From positions 3,968,001-4,032,000 of the forward strand of contig CM074698.1 in NCBI GenBank assembly GCA_037367355.1: 64,000 bases of DNA, in the 5' to 3' direction. A program made the translations under genes and the position numbers. This DNA comes from Neoscytalidium dimidiatum (taxonomy: Eukaryota > Ascomycota > Dothideomycetes > Botryosphaeriales > Botryosphaeriaceae). Below the pieces are notes generated by a model that saw only the letters and a list, made by a program, of their open reading frames with translations, ran no database searches and was not told the origin of the DNA. Every line of letters starts with the position of its first letter. Position 1 is the stretch's first letter. Shown here piece by piece: positions 46,052 through 56,311 of the stretch.

Positions 46052-46816
46052 TGCACTTGACGCCCGCGCTGGCCCTGCTACCCGTCCTGCTCCTGGCTCT
46101 GGCTCTGGCACTCGCTCTGGCACTCGCCCTGGCCCTCACGCCCCCACCCCTGCTCCCAGCCCAACGCCCCTGCTGCGCCTGCTGCTCGCTTTCCCAAATA
46201 GCACATGACGGGCAGCGAGTAAGAGTGCAGAATGCGCCTACAAAGACGTAGTTGGCGAAGCCCCAGCCGTTTCTCGGAACTTTTCGAATCTCGTCACCCT
46301 CGACTGTTGCGCCGCCTTGCCACCACCCCGTCCGGCACGCCTGCTGACTGGCCCCTCTACCTCGACGCGCCCCATCATCACTTTCACATCAGCCTCCGCG
46401 CCAAGCTCGCCGACGAACCTATACATCGAACCTTCCCCCGTCACACTCCAATCCCGCGCCCCACGCCCCGGACCTAGCCGCCCTCAAAACCCAGCCCGAT
46501 CCCCGTCCCTGAGTACCTGTTAGGGTGCCTCCTTGGCCCTCTGCTCCAGTTGCGCCCTGCTTTGCCATCTGAAGTCTCTCCGTGGCCCGAGAGGTCGATA
46601 ATCGCTTGACCGTGCTGCCTGCCCATCACCTGTGCAACCTCCACTCCGAGCGCCATAAAACCTTCCCGCTTTCGTCGCTGACCCGCCCGCCTCTGCAAAC
46701 ACCGCCAGCTGCATCTTCAATCTCTTGCCGCTCCGTCGCTCGAGGCACCCAAACTTTGGCGTCTTGGTCTTCGATCGCGGATGGCCTGGCCCTCACTCGG
46801 AGGCCGGCCTCAGTGA

Positions 46817-49098
46817 ACACCGTCCACCCTGGATATCGCCTCGCTGCTCGAGTCGCGAGACGCTCGCGGCTCTGCGTCTCCGCGAGGCAGGAAGAGCTTC
46901 TCCTCTCAAGGTTCTGGTGGAGCCCCGAGCCTTGGCCCGCACCATCTACCGGGGGCGCCGCCAGCAGCAGCAGGATCTCACCTCCCCTCTGCGTCCTACG
47001 CTACTCCTCGCTCCACCACCACGGTTCCGTCGCCGTCGCCTCCAGGAGCTCCGGCACCGCAATGGACCCCCGTGCAGCACCTTCCTTCTTTCAGACAGTA
47101 CGGCGCACATCCCGAGGAGCTGCAGCATCAACAGCAATCACCTCCAGGCTACATCCATCAGAGCTACCGACCCATCTACTCAGGAGGCCCAGCGCAACCT
47201 CCGCCTCAGACTGCCACTCCGGGTCCCTATTTGCAGCCCTTGTCCGCGTCCCACCAAGCTCCTCTTCACCCAGCAGCCGCCTCTAGCCCCGTCTCGTCCA
47301 ACAAGCGCACCGCCTCGCGGGCGCTGGGGACCGGCAACGGCGATTCGGCGGCAGGCGGCGGAAACGCTGCCAAGAAGGAGAAGAAGCTCAAGGGCAAGTG
47401 GACCGAGGAGGAGGAGAGGCTGCTGATCAAATTGCGCAGCAGCGGCATGAAGTGGGTCGACATCTCGCAGCAGAACCCGGGCCGCAGCGCCACGGCCTGC
47501 CGCCTGCGCTACCAGAATTACACGGAGAAGAAGGAGTGGGCCGAGGACGAGAAGGACATGCTTGCGCGGCTGTACCATCGGTATGCTTTGGTGTTTTCCC
47601 TCTGCGTTGGCGCTAACGTCGTGGCACCTAGAGGCGAGATGCAACTGGCAAGCGACCCGCAGGAGATCAGCGACGAGCTTGTATCGACTTGACCTATCAT
47701 CTAGAGGGGCTGGAGGCTCTATATGACAGGTCTTGGGCTTTTGGGAAGGCAGAAAAAGAAAGCCTAGGAGCAGACTCTGGCAGAGACCGCAAGGCCCCCT
47801 CAGATTGTTATTTCCGAGTCTACAAGGCACGCTCGACCGATTTCCAGCACTTGCCACGCCATCCAGCCTAAGTCCACCTCGTTCATCATTCTCTCATTCA
47901 CGTCCTTGCGTTGCAACACCCCCCTCCCTGCAACATCTACTCTTTTTCTAACGCCAAGAACAACACACTAACACGATCCCTTCCAACAAACAGATTCATG
48001 GAAGACATGTGGAAACGCATCGCCGACGAGATGTGCCGTCCCTGGCGCTCCTGCGAACGCATGCACTGGCAGCTCGGCGAAGAAGAGATGCTCCGACGGG
48101 CCAACGTCCAGTACCGCGGCAGCTCTGGCGGCGGCAGCAACCCGACACCACCGGGCGACCACGACATCGAGCACGCCTCACCCCCTTCCGACAGCGAGCC
48201 CATGAGCCCGCAATACCACATGTCACCGCACCAGCGCGCACACCACCATCACCACCAGCACCCGCCACCACCACAATCTCCCTACTCCCTCCCCCAACAA
48301 CAACAACAACAAACCCATTCGCAACAGCAACAACACCCGCCCTCCCACCTCTCCCTCTCCCGCGAACCGTCCCGCGAGCGCGACACCCAGTGGCCCACGA
48401 TCGCGCTGCCCGTCCCCGCCATCCCGCCACCACCCCCCAGCTCCGCCCGTAGCGGCAGCATCGGCGGCGGCAGCATCGGCTCCGGCCATCCCTCCCCTCT
48501 CCCCTTGGCCACGCCTCACCACGCCTCCGGCCACCCCCCGCCCCTGCACCTCCACCAGCCGCGTCCGTACAGCGCGCATCACAACCACAACAGCCACCAC
48601 ACCCCGACGACCACCACTCCCCGCCAGACGCCCACCCCGCTCAGCTCGGCCGCCGCGTCCGTCGTCGGCGGCGTCGCGGCGGGCCTGGCCGTCGGACAGC
48701 GGCCCGTCACGCCGCTGAGCCAGAGCGGTGGCAGCGGCGGCGGCGGGGGGACGCAGTCGCGGGGGAGCGACGGCGGCGGTGGGACGATCGTCAACGATGC
48801 GGCGGCGGCGTCGACGCCGCGGACGGTGCCGACGGTTGTGCATAAGGGCGGAGGAGGGTTGGCGAGCCCGTTCGCGGCGACGACGGAGGGGGGCGGTGAT
48901 GGTGGCGGTGGCGGTGGGGGAGGGAACAGGCGGAGGCGGGTCGAGGTCGGCGTCGCGAGTCCGAATGGGAGTACGGGGAGTCATGGCGGTAGTGTCGGCG
49001 GGGGGAAGAGGGTGTCGGCGGGGTTTGTGGCGGATATGGAGGTTGAGACGGCGATGGGGACGTTGGTTAAGAGGGAGTCGGGTGGAGGGGATGATTGA
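46817..49098 (+). CDS. Myb/SANT DNA-binding domain protein (5' end unresolved)
   Basis: Probable transcription factor. Exon A ends at 47580, intron 47581-47993 (413 nt, donor GTATGC, branch CACTAACAC, acceptor AAACAG), and exon B is 47994-49098. The Myb-like unit is KGKWTEEEERLLIKLRSSG, MKWVDISQQNPGRSATACRL, RYQNYTEKKEWAEDEKDMLA and, across the junction, RLYHRFMEDMWKRIADEM. CRPWRSCERMHWQLGEEEM follows. It is preceded by a Pro/Gln/Ser-rich region and followed by a long His/Gln/Pro/Ser/Gly low-complexity tail ending VKRESGGGDD. The N-terminal frame is open from 46817 (STLDIASLLESRDARG, then SPRGRKSF) but has no ATG before the Myb domain. The listed start is therefore the limit of the open frame, not a start codon. 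A short upstream exon or a non-AUG start is needed. Confidence 0.82.
47581..47993 (+). other. 413-nt intron of the Myb gene
   Basis: The boundaries join LYHR to FMEDMWKRIAD, which matches a continuous Myb-adjacent helix. A perfect branch-type CTAAC lies about 25 nt before the acceptor. Confidence 0.75.
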
Positions 49099-50910
49099 GT
49101 GAGTGAGTGAGTGTGAAAGAGAGCGGTGTTGCGTGGCGAGTGATGATTGAGCGGTGTGTGTGTGAGAGAGAGAAAGTGGAGGGACTCGAAGGCGGTGAAA
49201 TCCCTCTGTTGATCTTTCACCTGTCTGGTTTCTACGCCTCGTTTGGGGAGAGAAGATGGGGCCTTTAATATCTTCTCCTTTCTTGATTTTACGTCTTGGA
49301 TTTTTTTTTTTTTTCGGTGGTCTCTTTTGTGTCGTTATGCGTGCGTTCTTCTTGCATGACTTCATGATGGTATGATGGTTATGAGTTACGACCTTTTTTT
49401 TCCTTTTCTTCTTTTCGGCACTGCACTGCACAGCGAGCGGAGCGGGCGGTCTCACAGGCGATGCATCTACAAGGAAATTAGGGTGAGTCGGTTGAGCGAT
49501 GAAGAGCTGCGAAAGGTAATGGTCAAGAGCGAAGGGATAGCAAAGAGAAAGCAAAGCCAGGGTCAATAACAAACGGGGCACTTTTTTGAACTGCATTGCG
49601 CGGTATAGGGTGGTTGTCTCAACATTACCTCTTCTTTTCCTTCTCTTCAAGTCACGACTCTCCTCACTTCTTAGGACCAATCCTGTTACGTCTTTAATAT
49701 GCTCTTTCTTCGTTTCTTCTCGGCTTCTTACTTTTGCCTAGCTGGCTTTTTTTATCATAGCGCATCCCTCCTCCTGTTCCATACTTTCGCTTTTTTTTTT
49801 TTTTTTGTTTTCCCGCGTTGGAGCTTTCTCACTGCATAGCTTGCTGGGCACGAGGTCATCTTTAGCATTTTCGTCTCCGGAACAGCATCGAAGCTATGGC
49901 ACCAACCAGCCATCACGCCACAGTACAGAGCATAGCGGGTGGTTTTTGAATGAACGGCGTCATTAGAAACAAGTCAAACATAACGCAGCAGCAGCAGGCA
50001 ACAACAGCGTCAAGGGACATGCAGCTCTGCAAGCAATACACGAGTGGGATATGCAGGAGTTTTTAACATTTTTCTTTTCGCTATAGAATCTGGCTTGCAT
50101 CACTGTCAAAAACAAACAAACGAACACTCAACATTCGACAACACTGCATGGGCATCCTCGCATCGAGCACACCATCACGTCCAAGCGTTTGCGGGTCTGG
50201 GACTGCTAAGCTTTCATAGACGGGGAGGGGTTGGGTTTCCGGAACATTTTGATTTTCTCTTCCGTCTCCTCGGGACGAGGATGTCGCGCGCACATACGTA
50301 TTGGCAGCCTTTCAAGGGGTTCAGCTTCCGTAGATTTCTCCAACTCAGTTTCTCTCGGCACTCTCTTCTCGTACGGCGCGGCGAGGTGCGCGTGCTAGAT
50401 GGAAACCATCAAGAAACTGTTCTTGATATTCATCTATACTTTCATTGCCATACGAGTCGCATGGATGGTGATCCGACAGCAAACCTGGCTCGATCGCTTG
50501 CTTCTAATATCGGTTCAGGTACATATAGGGTGGGCAACTAATCATCATAACCATCCATTCCGTCTTGCCAATGACGAGACAGGCATTCATCAAGGCTGAA
50601 CCAAAAAGTACAGAGAATCCCCATACCCCGTTCCCAACTCCCTCGAGAAACTCCGTATCATGCTGTTGTCCCTTTCAAGAAAAAAAAAAAAAATACAAGC
50701 CGAACCCCAATGTAGACTCCAAGCTCAAGGGGGGAAAAAAGTAACAAGCCGCTCCTGATCCACAAACACCGCAAAGACACCCCCCACACTGGGCAACGGA
50801 AACCGTTTCCAAAAACATTCTCAAATTCCCCAATGGAAGGAAGGGAAAAAGAAAAAGGAATCCCCAACCCGTACACGCGTTGAGGGCGAAGATCCTGTAC
50901 GGAAGGCCGA
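49099..50910. other. 1.8-kb intergenic region between Myb and Mif2 genes (convergent 3' ends)
   Basis: Contains GTGA repeats just after the Myb stop, T-rich tracts near 49301-49314 and 49791-49806, and an A-run near 50681-50693. The 165-codon plus-strand ORF at 50044 begins with GTG and shows no domain. No gene called. Confidence 0.5.
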
Positions 50911-50920
50911 TCATGCGCCT

Positions 50921-50955
<35 letters not shown>

Positions 50956-53900
50956 TCCGCTCGCCTCGATTTCGACCTCGCAGCCCTGCGCGAAGAACAG
51001 CCTCGCGGGGACCTCGTTTTCGTTGGTGATGCTGTAGAAGTTCCCTGTCAAGAAAAATAAGAAAATGACGTCAGCATCCCTGTCCTTTTCCCCTGTTCAA
51101 AGAAATTTTAGGCGAAAAACAGGCAAAGAAAAAAAAAGAGGGTATGAGGGAATGCGTAAGGACGAGGCTAAAGGCCCATCAAAAACAGCCACGATAGTGA
51201 TCTCCTGAAAACGATGATAGGATCAGCTTTTGGAAGGTTCCAGGCCAGTCCAAATGGATGGGTCGCTGCCGGCGCAGGGAGCGATCTACACTGGCAGGGG
51301 GAAGTATCATGCTCCGATGGCCATCTGTGTGTTTCCTTGGATAACCAAACGGTCGATGATGATGACGCCGATCTCGAGGCAAACATCTGCAGAAGACCGG
51401 ATGAGGACAATGCGGGAAAGCTGTTCATAACCGGTGACGATGCCGACGCCGACGAAGATGATAAGCATACGTTATTGTTGACATGTGGCCAGGAATGCAT
51501 GCACATGCACCGCATGTTGGAACAGTGCATGCCAGGGCCGGGCTGGGTGGACAGAAGGTGTAGCAGAGAAAGGCAGAGCTACGTGAACAGGTGGTTATGC
51601 GTTGTCCTGCGCGAGCAGCTTGCAGCCTTGATCGGCTACAGTATGCATGCCCCCCTCTCTGCTGTCTTTACAGTGGATTGGCGCCAGGGCGCAACTGCAG
51701 GAAGCAGCATGCTGGGTTTGAGACACGTTGGTGGACGGCGCCTGTCAGCCCGGCCACACGCCTCCAACCACTAAACCTAACCGATCCTTGGATGACAGAT
51801 ATGCTGCATTGCAGCGGTCCGCACGGCTCTCTGCCGATAGGATGGTGGGTTGTGCAATTTGCATGCGCGGACATGGTGGCACAGCGACCATGATAGAAGG
51901 ACATCGGGGCCGATGCGGGACCGAAAAGCAGTTGGCAGGAGTAAAAGGATCGCACCGTACGATGCGTAGGACCATTGATGTGTGTGACCGGGGGTTGAAA
52001 TAAGGAAAACCAGCGCTCCTTCGCTGTAGCAGCCAGGGTACGCCTGAATGGGCTGCTGTGCCGCACTGCTGCGGAGCGAGGCGAAGATCCGGTCGTGGTA
52101 CAGGACGCAAACGCCTGTCTGGGCGGCGCCACAGCAACCGCATACATGCACAGCTGGGTCGACCCGCTGACGCTGTTGTGCAACGAAGCCAAGACAGGAC
52201 AGGTCGGCAGTTGCAGCGACGCATTGCGACTCTGGCATCTGCACCCGCTGTTGTGGAACGGAACACACCGTCGGATGCAACAACGCGTCTATCCGGCGCC
52301 AGGCCCGCCGACCAGGTATGAGCATAAAGTGACCGCCGGTCACACATACGTGGTCTTGCACACCGACTCAAGATTTGCATTCGCCGCCATTCAGCCCGGT
52401 CCCGCGATGCAACCAGCGCTGGTGCGGCAAAGGATTGAGAAGCGAAAAGAACGCGTGGGCGGGGAGGACGATGAAAGAAGTGATGTGACTAAGAAGACGG
52501 AAAGCTTACTTACCTCTCGGTACCATCCAGACCCCACCTTTGTTGATAGCGAATTCAGTATCTCCCACCGTGACGTTGACTTTCCCGGAAAGCACACAGA
52601 ATGCCATGTACATTTTGCGTGCATTTTTTGAACGCTTGGATCCATGCGGCGGAATATCGACCATGCCGGCTCCGAAGTATGGCAGACCGAGGATCTTGGA
52701 GTATCGGAAGTTCGCACCTGCCACTTCTCTTGTTTGTATCCTGGCTGCAGAAAAGGCAATGTCTAGATGTCGTGTTAGGCAAAAGAATGCACGCAGATCC
52801 GACTGGCAGCCGTTAAAGTATGCTGCACTGTAACCGCAGGGTTTTCTGGATCATACCTTCTGACCGTCGACCTTCATCAACGATTGTGCCTTGCTTCTCA
52901 TCCCAACCATTAACCCAGCCTTGGATAACACCCTCATTGAGCTCCCACTCTTCGGGTTCCAAGCCCATCTCTTCTTCCTCAGTTACGCTCTCAGACCGCT
53001 TCGTAGTTCGTTTGCGAGTAGCATTACGACGAGCAGGACGCTTTGGCTCTTCGACGTCCTCAGCGCGGATAATTTCTTTCTTCGTCCCGTCGTGGGCGTA
53101 CTCGATTCTCTCGTTACGCCAGAATTCTACTGGTTTCGCTGATATTCGGCCGGACCGAGTCGTTCTTGCTCCCACATCATCGAATGGCGTGCCTTGACGG
53201 AGGATCTGTAAGCTCCTCGCTTGACTTTGTTGACGAGATCCGCTTCGGTGGATTTCCCTTTGCGACGGCAATGGAGGAGGAGGCATGTCCTCTTTCTGCT
53301 TTGCCTTCTGCTTGCTCTGGGCGCTGTTTGTCTTTGCTGTTATCCTGGCGTTGGGATCTCGTTGGGAAGGTGGGGGCTTTTTGGGTGCCGGTGCCCTCCT
53401 GGCTTTCTTTGCAGGGCGTTCTGGAAGTTCGACCGGTTCTTGCGGCTCGTCCTGATGTATTTCAAGCTTTGACCCTGATTTTGGACGTCCTCGTTTTTTC
53501 TTGGATGGTACAGGTTCTGGCTCGGGTGAGGGCTCTTGCTCTTGGGTATCCTCTAGTGTCTCCTCAAGCTTCTCCTCGCTCTCGTCCTCCGTGAATTGCT
53601 CCGCCAAAGGCTCCTCAATCGAAGGTTCCTCGAATGATTGATCAACTTCCATGGTGCTTTCGTCTGTGATGTGTCCATTCGTAGCCGACCTTGACTGTCC
53701 CGCCTTCCGTGACCTTGCTGGTAACGCTGTACTGACTGGCTTCGCAGAAACAAGTCCTTGGCTCTTCTTTGGCCTTCCCATGCCCTTGTTCGGCACATGC
53801 ACTTCCTTCTGCTCCAGACTCTTTCTCCCTTTGCCACGGCCCTTTGGAAGTTGTGGTACTGGTTCAGGTTCCGGCTCCGGTTCTGGTATTTCGGTCGAAT

Positions 53901-54799
53901 CCTCCACATGCTCCTCGTCCACTTCGGTCTCCTCGCCATCTGCAATCATTTGGAGTGACTCATCTCCGCCGGCTGGGAGTGGGCTGTCGCCTCCAAAACC
54001 ATTCACTTGAAGTTCGCTTTCTTCAGGCAGAGTATCCTCGTCCACAAGGCTCTCGTCATGCGTACGCTTTTTGGAGCGTGGAGGCTCAGGGGAGACTGGC
54101 AGCGCAAAAACGTCTGGCCGCGGCTTTCCCCGATTCCTGCTACCGCTTCCATTCACTCTCGCAATTCTCTCTTCTCCCGCCCCGAAGTCTAGTCGCCTTG
54201 CCACTGTTGGATGGGAAATAGCTCGGTCGGGGGTCTTCGAGGTCCTGCGCATTGCAGAAGGCGGGCCCATGGAGGACTGTCGTCGCGGAGAGGAGCCAAG
54301 CGAGGTCTTGATGGGAGAGCGGCCCATGGGTGGAGGGAATATGGAAGCCCTGCCGGGACGGATTGAGGACTTGCGGGCGCTGAGGACGTCGGCGGGCTCG
54401 GGCATGGAACCTGCAGGTGATGGAGCAGTCTCAGTATCTTCTTCATCGCTAGCCAAAAGCGCGTCGACGATGCGGTCGTCGATCTGCTGTTGCCATGTCC
54501 TTCTTTGTCGCAACATACTTTGCTGAACATCCATATCGGAGGAGGTCAGGGTCTTATCGAGCTGTTGGCGGGCATTGTTGCGCTTCGGCGGAGACTTCTC
54601 TGGCGACGAGAAGATGCCGTCGATGGGCTCCATGCCATGCTCATCGCGAACGCCGGTATCCTTGAGCGTGATGCCCGTTTTCCTGCACAGAGTGAGCGCG
54701 GATAGGCACAGGCGGGGCGTTTGTTGGATGCGCGCACCTGCCTTGGACTCCGACATTGAAGTACTGGTTGTCGCGCGTTTTCGAAGCGGCAGGCGCCAT
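50911..54799 (-). CDS. mif2: Mif2/CENP-C centromere protein with C-terminal cupin
   Basis: Inner-kinetochore protein that links CENP-A nucleosomes to the outer kinetochore. Exons 54799-54738, 54682-52857, 52762-52514 and 51044-50911 give 756 residues. The Mif2_N segment spans exons 1-2 (TRDNQYFNVGVQGRKTGITL, then DTGVRDEHGMEPIDGIFSSP). The middle is acidic and Lys/Pro/Ser-rich with KKRGRPK AT-hook-like cores. The CENP-C motif (about 527-549) reads RTTRSGRISAKPVEFWRNER. The cupin dimerisation domain follows: ANFRYSKILGLPYFGAGMVD, MYMAFCVLSGKVNVTVGDTE, FAINKGGVWMVPRG, then NFYSITNENEVPARLFFAQG in the last exon. Intron 3 is 1,469 nt and splits the cupin. The protein ends in a run of about 11 Ala encoded by a CCG-type repeat, an unusual C-terminus. 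The nearby ATG at 54813 is out of frame with exon 1. Confidence 0.96.
50918..50953 (-). repeat. GCG trinucleotide repeat encoding the Mif2 poly-alanine tail
   Basis: About 11-12 consecutive GCG/GGC-type triplets in the final Mif2 exon, translated as alanine, followed by Arg-Gly-Ala and the stop codon. Confidence 0.9.
51045..52513 (-). other. 1,469-nt intron 3 of the Mif2 gene
   Basis: The donor GTAAGTAAG starts at 52513. Branch-type GCTGACG and the pyrimidine-rich acceptor TTTTTCTTGACAG end at 51045. The flanking exons encode consecutive cupin strands (VWMVPRG, then NFYSITN). It contains ATG-initiated ORFs, for example 186 codons on the plus strand at 51214-51774, and overlapping minus-strand frames. 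None shows a known domain, and no terminal inverted repeats were evident by eye. Confidence 0.8.
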
Positions 54800-55537
54800 G
54801 ACGGCGCAAACAATGGAGCGATTTGGCGTCGCGGAGGAGGATGGTGGCAGATACGGGTGGGCGTTGGCGTTGCGAGCGCGTTTCTGATCGGGTGACGCGT
54901 AGGAGGCAGCTTTCGCGACTCGACGTGATGCGCCGTGGAGGACGGGCGGGCGAGTGTTTGTTGCCGCCAAATCCGGCAAGGCCGTCGTCCAGGCTCCCCC
55001 GGCTTGGCGCCCGGCCCGACCAGCTCCCGAACGACGTCACCGCCGCAACCCTCTTCACACTTCGACCTTCCGACGGATCGTGTGCTATCTTCACTTTAAG
55101 AAGTTTTCTTGCTCGATTTTGCAAACATTTCTGCGATCGGAAAGTTGACGCAGCCTTCCGGATACAAATGTACGGAGTGATCGTTCACAGTAGATGAATG
55201 CGTGAGCTCCCCACGTGTTGAACACATACGAAGCCACATTCATTATCAAAAGTATGAGTATGTTTCAGAAGCAGGAAATCGTGTGGACTGTATTGCTCTG
55301 CTCAAAGCAGACGGGGTATCTACCAGCCGAAAACTCCCACTAGCAACGGGAACCAGCCAAACGTAACCCAAGAAGAAAAAAAGGAAAAACAATCCACACC
55401 CCAAACACCCTCAAGAAACCCGAAACCAGACCCCGGGAGCCCGTGACGCAGAAGAACTTCCGGGACCCAACGCCAAAGACCCCGAATCCGCCAGAAGCTA
55501 AGTAAAACCCCCTCCGTAGCCAATCAGGCAAGCTCCT
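54800..55537. other. Intergenic region upstream of Mif2
   Basis: Contains the Mif2 promoter (left) and the 3' flank of the forkhead-like gene (right). No further gene is visible. Confidence 0.5.
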
Positions 55538-56311
55538 TCACACCAGGTTGCCGACGTCCACCTTGTACCAGACGCCACTGCCGGCCGGCGCCTGGCAGCG
55601 GGGCACCCTGACGAAGTGCTTCGCGCAGGCGTGCCTGACGCCGGACTGCCAGGCCAAGCCGGCGCCCGGCTTGTCCATCGAGAACCAGTCCGGCCAGGTC
55701 CTCGCCATGAACTCGTAGATCTCTCCCAGGCGGACCAGCGGCCGGTGGTCGGCCGCGCGCAGGCCCACGTGCTGGGCCACCGTCCTGTAGCCGGGGAAGC
55801 CGGGCGGCGTCTTGCGGCGAGGGTGGCGCCGGTTGGCGGTGCGGGCGCGGCGGGGAGCGGCTGTCGACTTGGTGTAGGTGGGATGGGGAGCCGCGGCGGT
55901 CGACTGCTGGTTGGCAGCCGCGGCGAGCTGGCTGCTTGTAGGCTCGATGACCTGGTGGTTGACGAAGGTGTTGAATCGGTCGTCGGGTTCAGACGACTCG
56001 TTGGTGGAGGTGGAGGAGGATACGGTGGTGGTGTTAAGGGCGGACTGCATGCTGACTTGCTGCGGCGGGTACTGGGCAACAAGCTGATTGAGGATTGCTT
56101 GGGTGCCCTGCTGGGCCAGAGCACCCGCTGGGAAGAAGACGCGAATATCACTGCCCAGAGTGATCTCGATGTACTGCTGGTGGGCAGATTGCTGGACAGG
56201 TTCGATTGGTTGCTGGGTGGTGGTCGTGGTGGTGTAGCCCAGTTGAGCGCAAAGACTCTCGTAGACCACGTTCTCCAGTGACGAAAGGCTGGAAGAATCG
56301 GAGAAATCCAT
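55538..56311 (-). CDS. Divergent forkhead-like winged-helix protein
   Basis: The start chosen is the ATG at 56311 (MDFSDSSSLSSLENVVYESL); the frame is open further upstream but only from a GTG. The single exon gives 257 residues. Residues 1-150 are Gln/Thr/Ser-rich and include a short predicted strand region (YIEITLGSDIRVFFP). After a basic patch (RRARTANRRHPRRKTPPGFP) the C-terminal 65 residues read LGEIYEFMARTWPDWFSM, then LAWQSGVRHACAKHFVRVPR and SGVWYKVD. This matches the forkhead pattern: helix, W-Q-x-x-[IV]-R-H recognition helix, F-x-[KR]-V-P-R, and a wing. The usual Asn in WQNSIRHNLS is absent (WQSGVRHACA) and the domain lies at the very C-terminus. Probably a nuclear DNA-binding protein; targets unknown. 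Confidence 0.72.
   Translation of the reverse strand: MDFSDSSSLSSLENVVYESLCAQLGYTTTTTTQQPIEPVQQSAHQQYIEITLGSDIRVFFPAGALAQQGTQAILNQLVAQYPPQQVSMQSALNTTTVSSSTSTNESSEPDDRFNTFVNHQVIEPTSSQLAAAANQQSTAAAPHPTYTKSTAAPRRARTANRRHPRRKTPPGFPGYRTVAQHVGLRAADHRPLVRLGEIYEFMARTWPDWFSMDKPGAGLAWQSGVRHACAKHFVRVPRCQAPAGSGVWYKVDVGNLV

Larger units (their letters stand above)
43206..46816. other. 3.6-kb repeat-rich divergent intergenic region
   Basis: Separates the tubulin cofactor B start from the Myb gene. Many short tandem repeats are listed individually. Long ORFs here (for example 44558-45187 and 45087-45827, +) are driven by the repeats (Leu-Val, Thr, His or Ala runs) and are not called genes. The right half may be the leader of the Myb gene. 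Confidence 0.55.

Noticed and set aside
48223..49680. 485-codon minus-strand ORF opposite the second Myb exon
   Set aside because: Arises from GC-rich low-complexity coding sequence on the other strand; Arg/Ala/Gly-rich and without domains.
51480..51545. Cluster of TGCATG/CATGCA hexamers in the Mif2 intron
   Set aside because: TGCATG is a splicing element in animals, but no such role is established in fungi and the cluster could be chance.
54800..54813. ATG at 54813 as the Mif2 start
   Set aside because: That frame bypasses the conserved TRDNQYFNVGVQG segment; the ATG at 54799 plus a 55-nt intron recovers the Mif2_N sequence.
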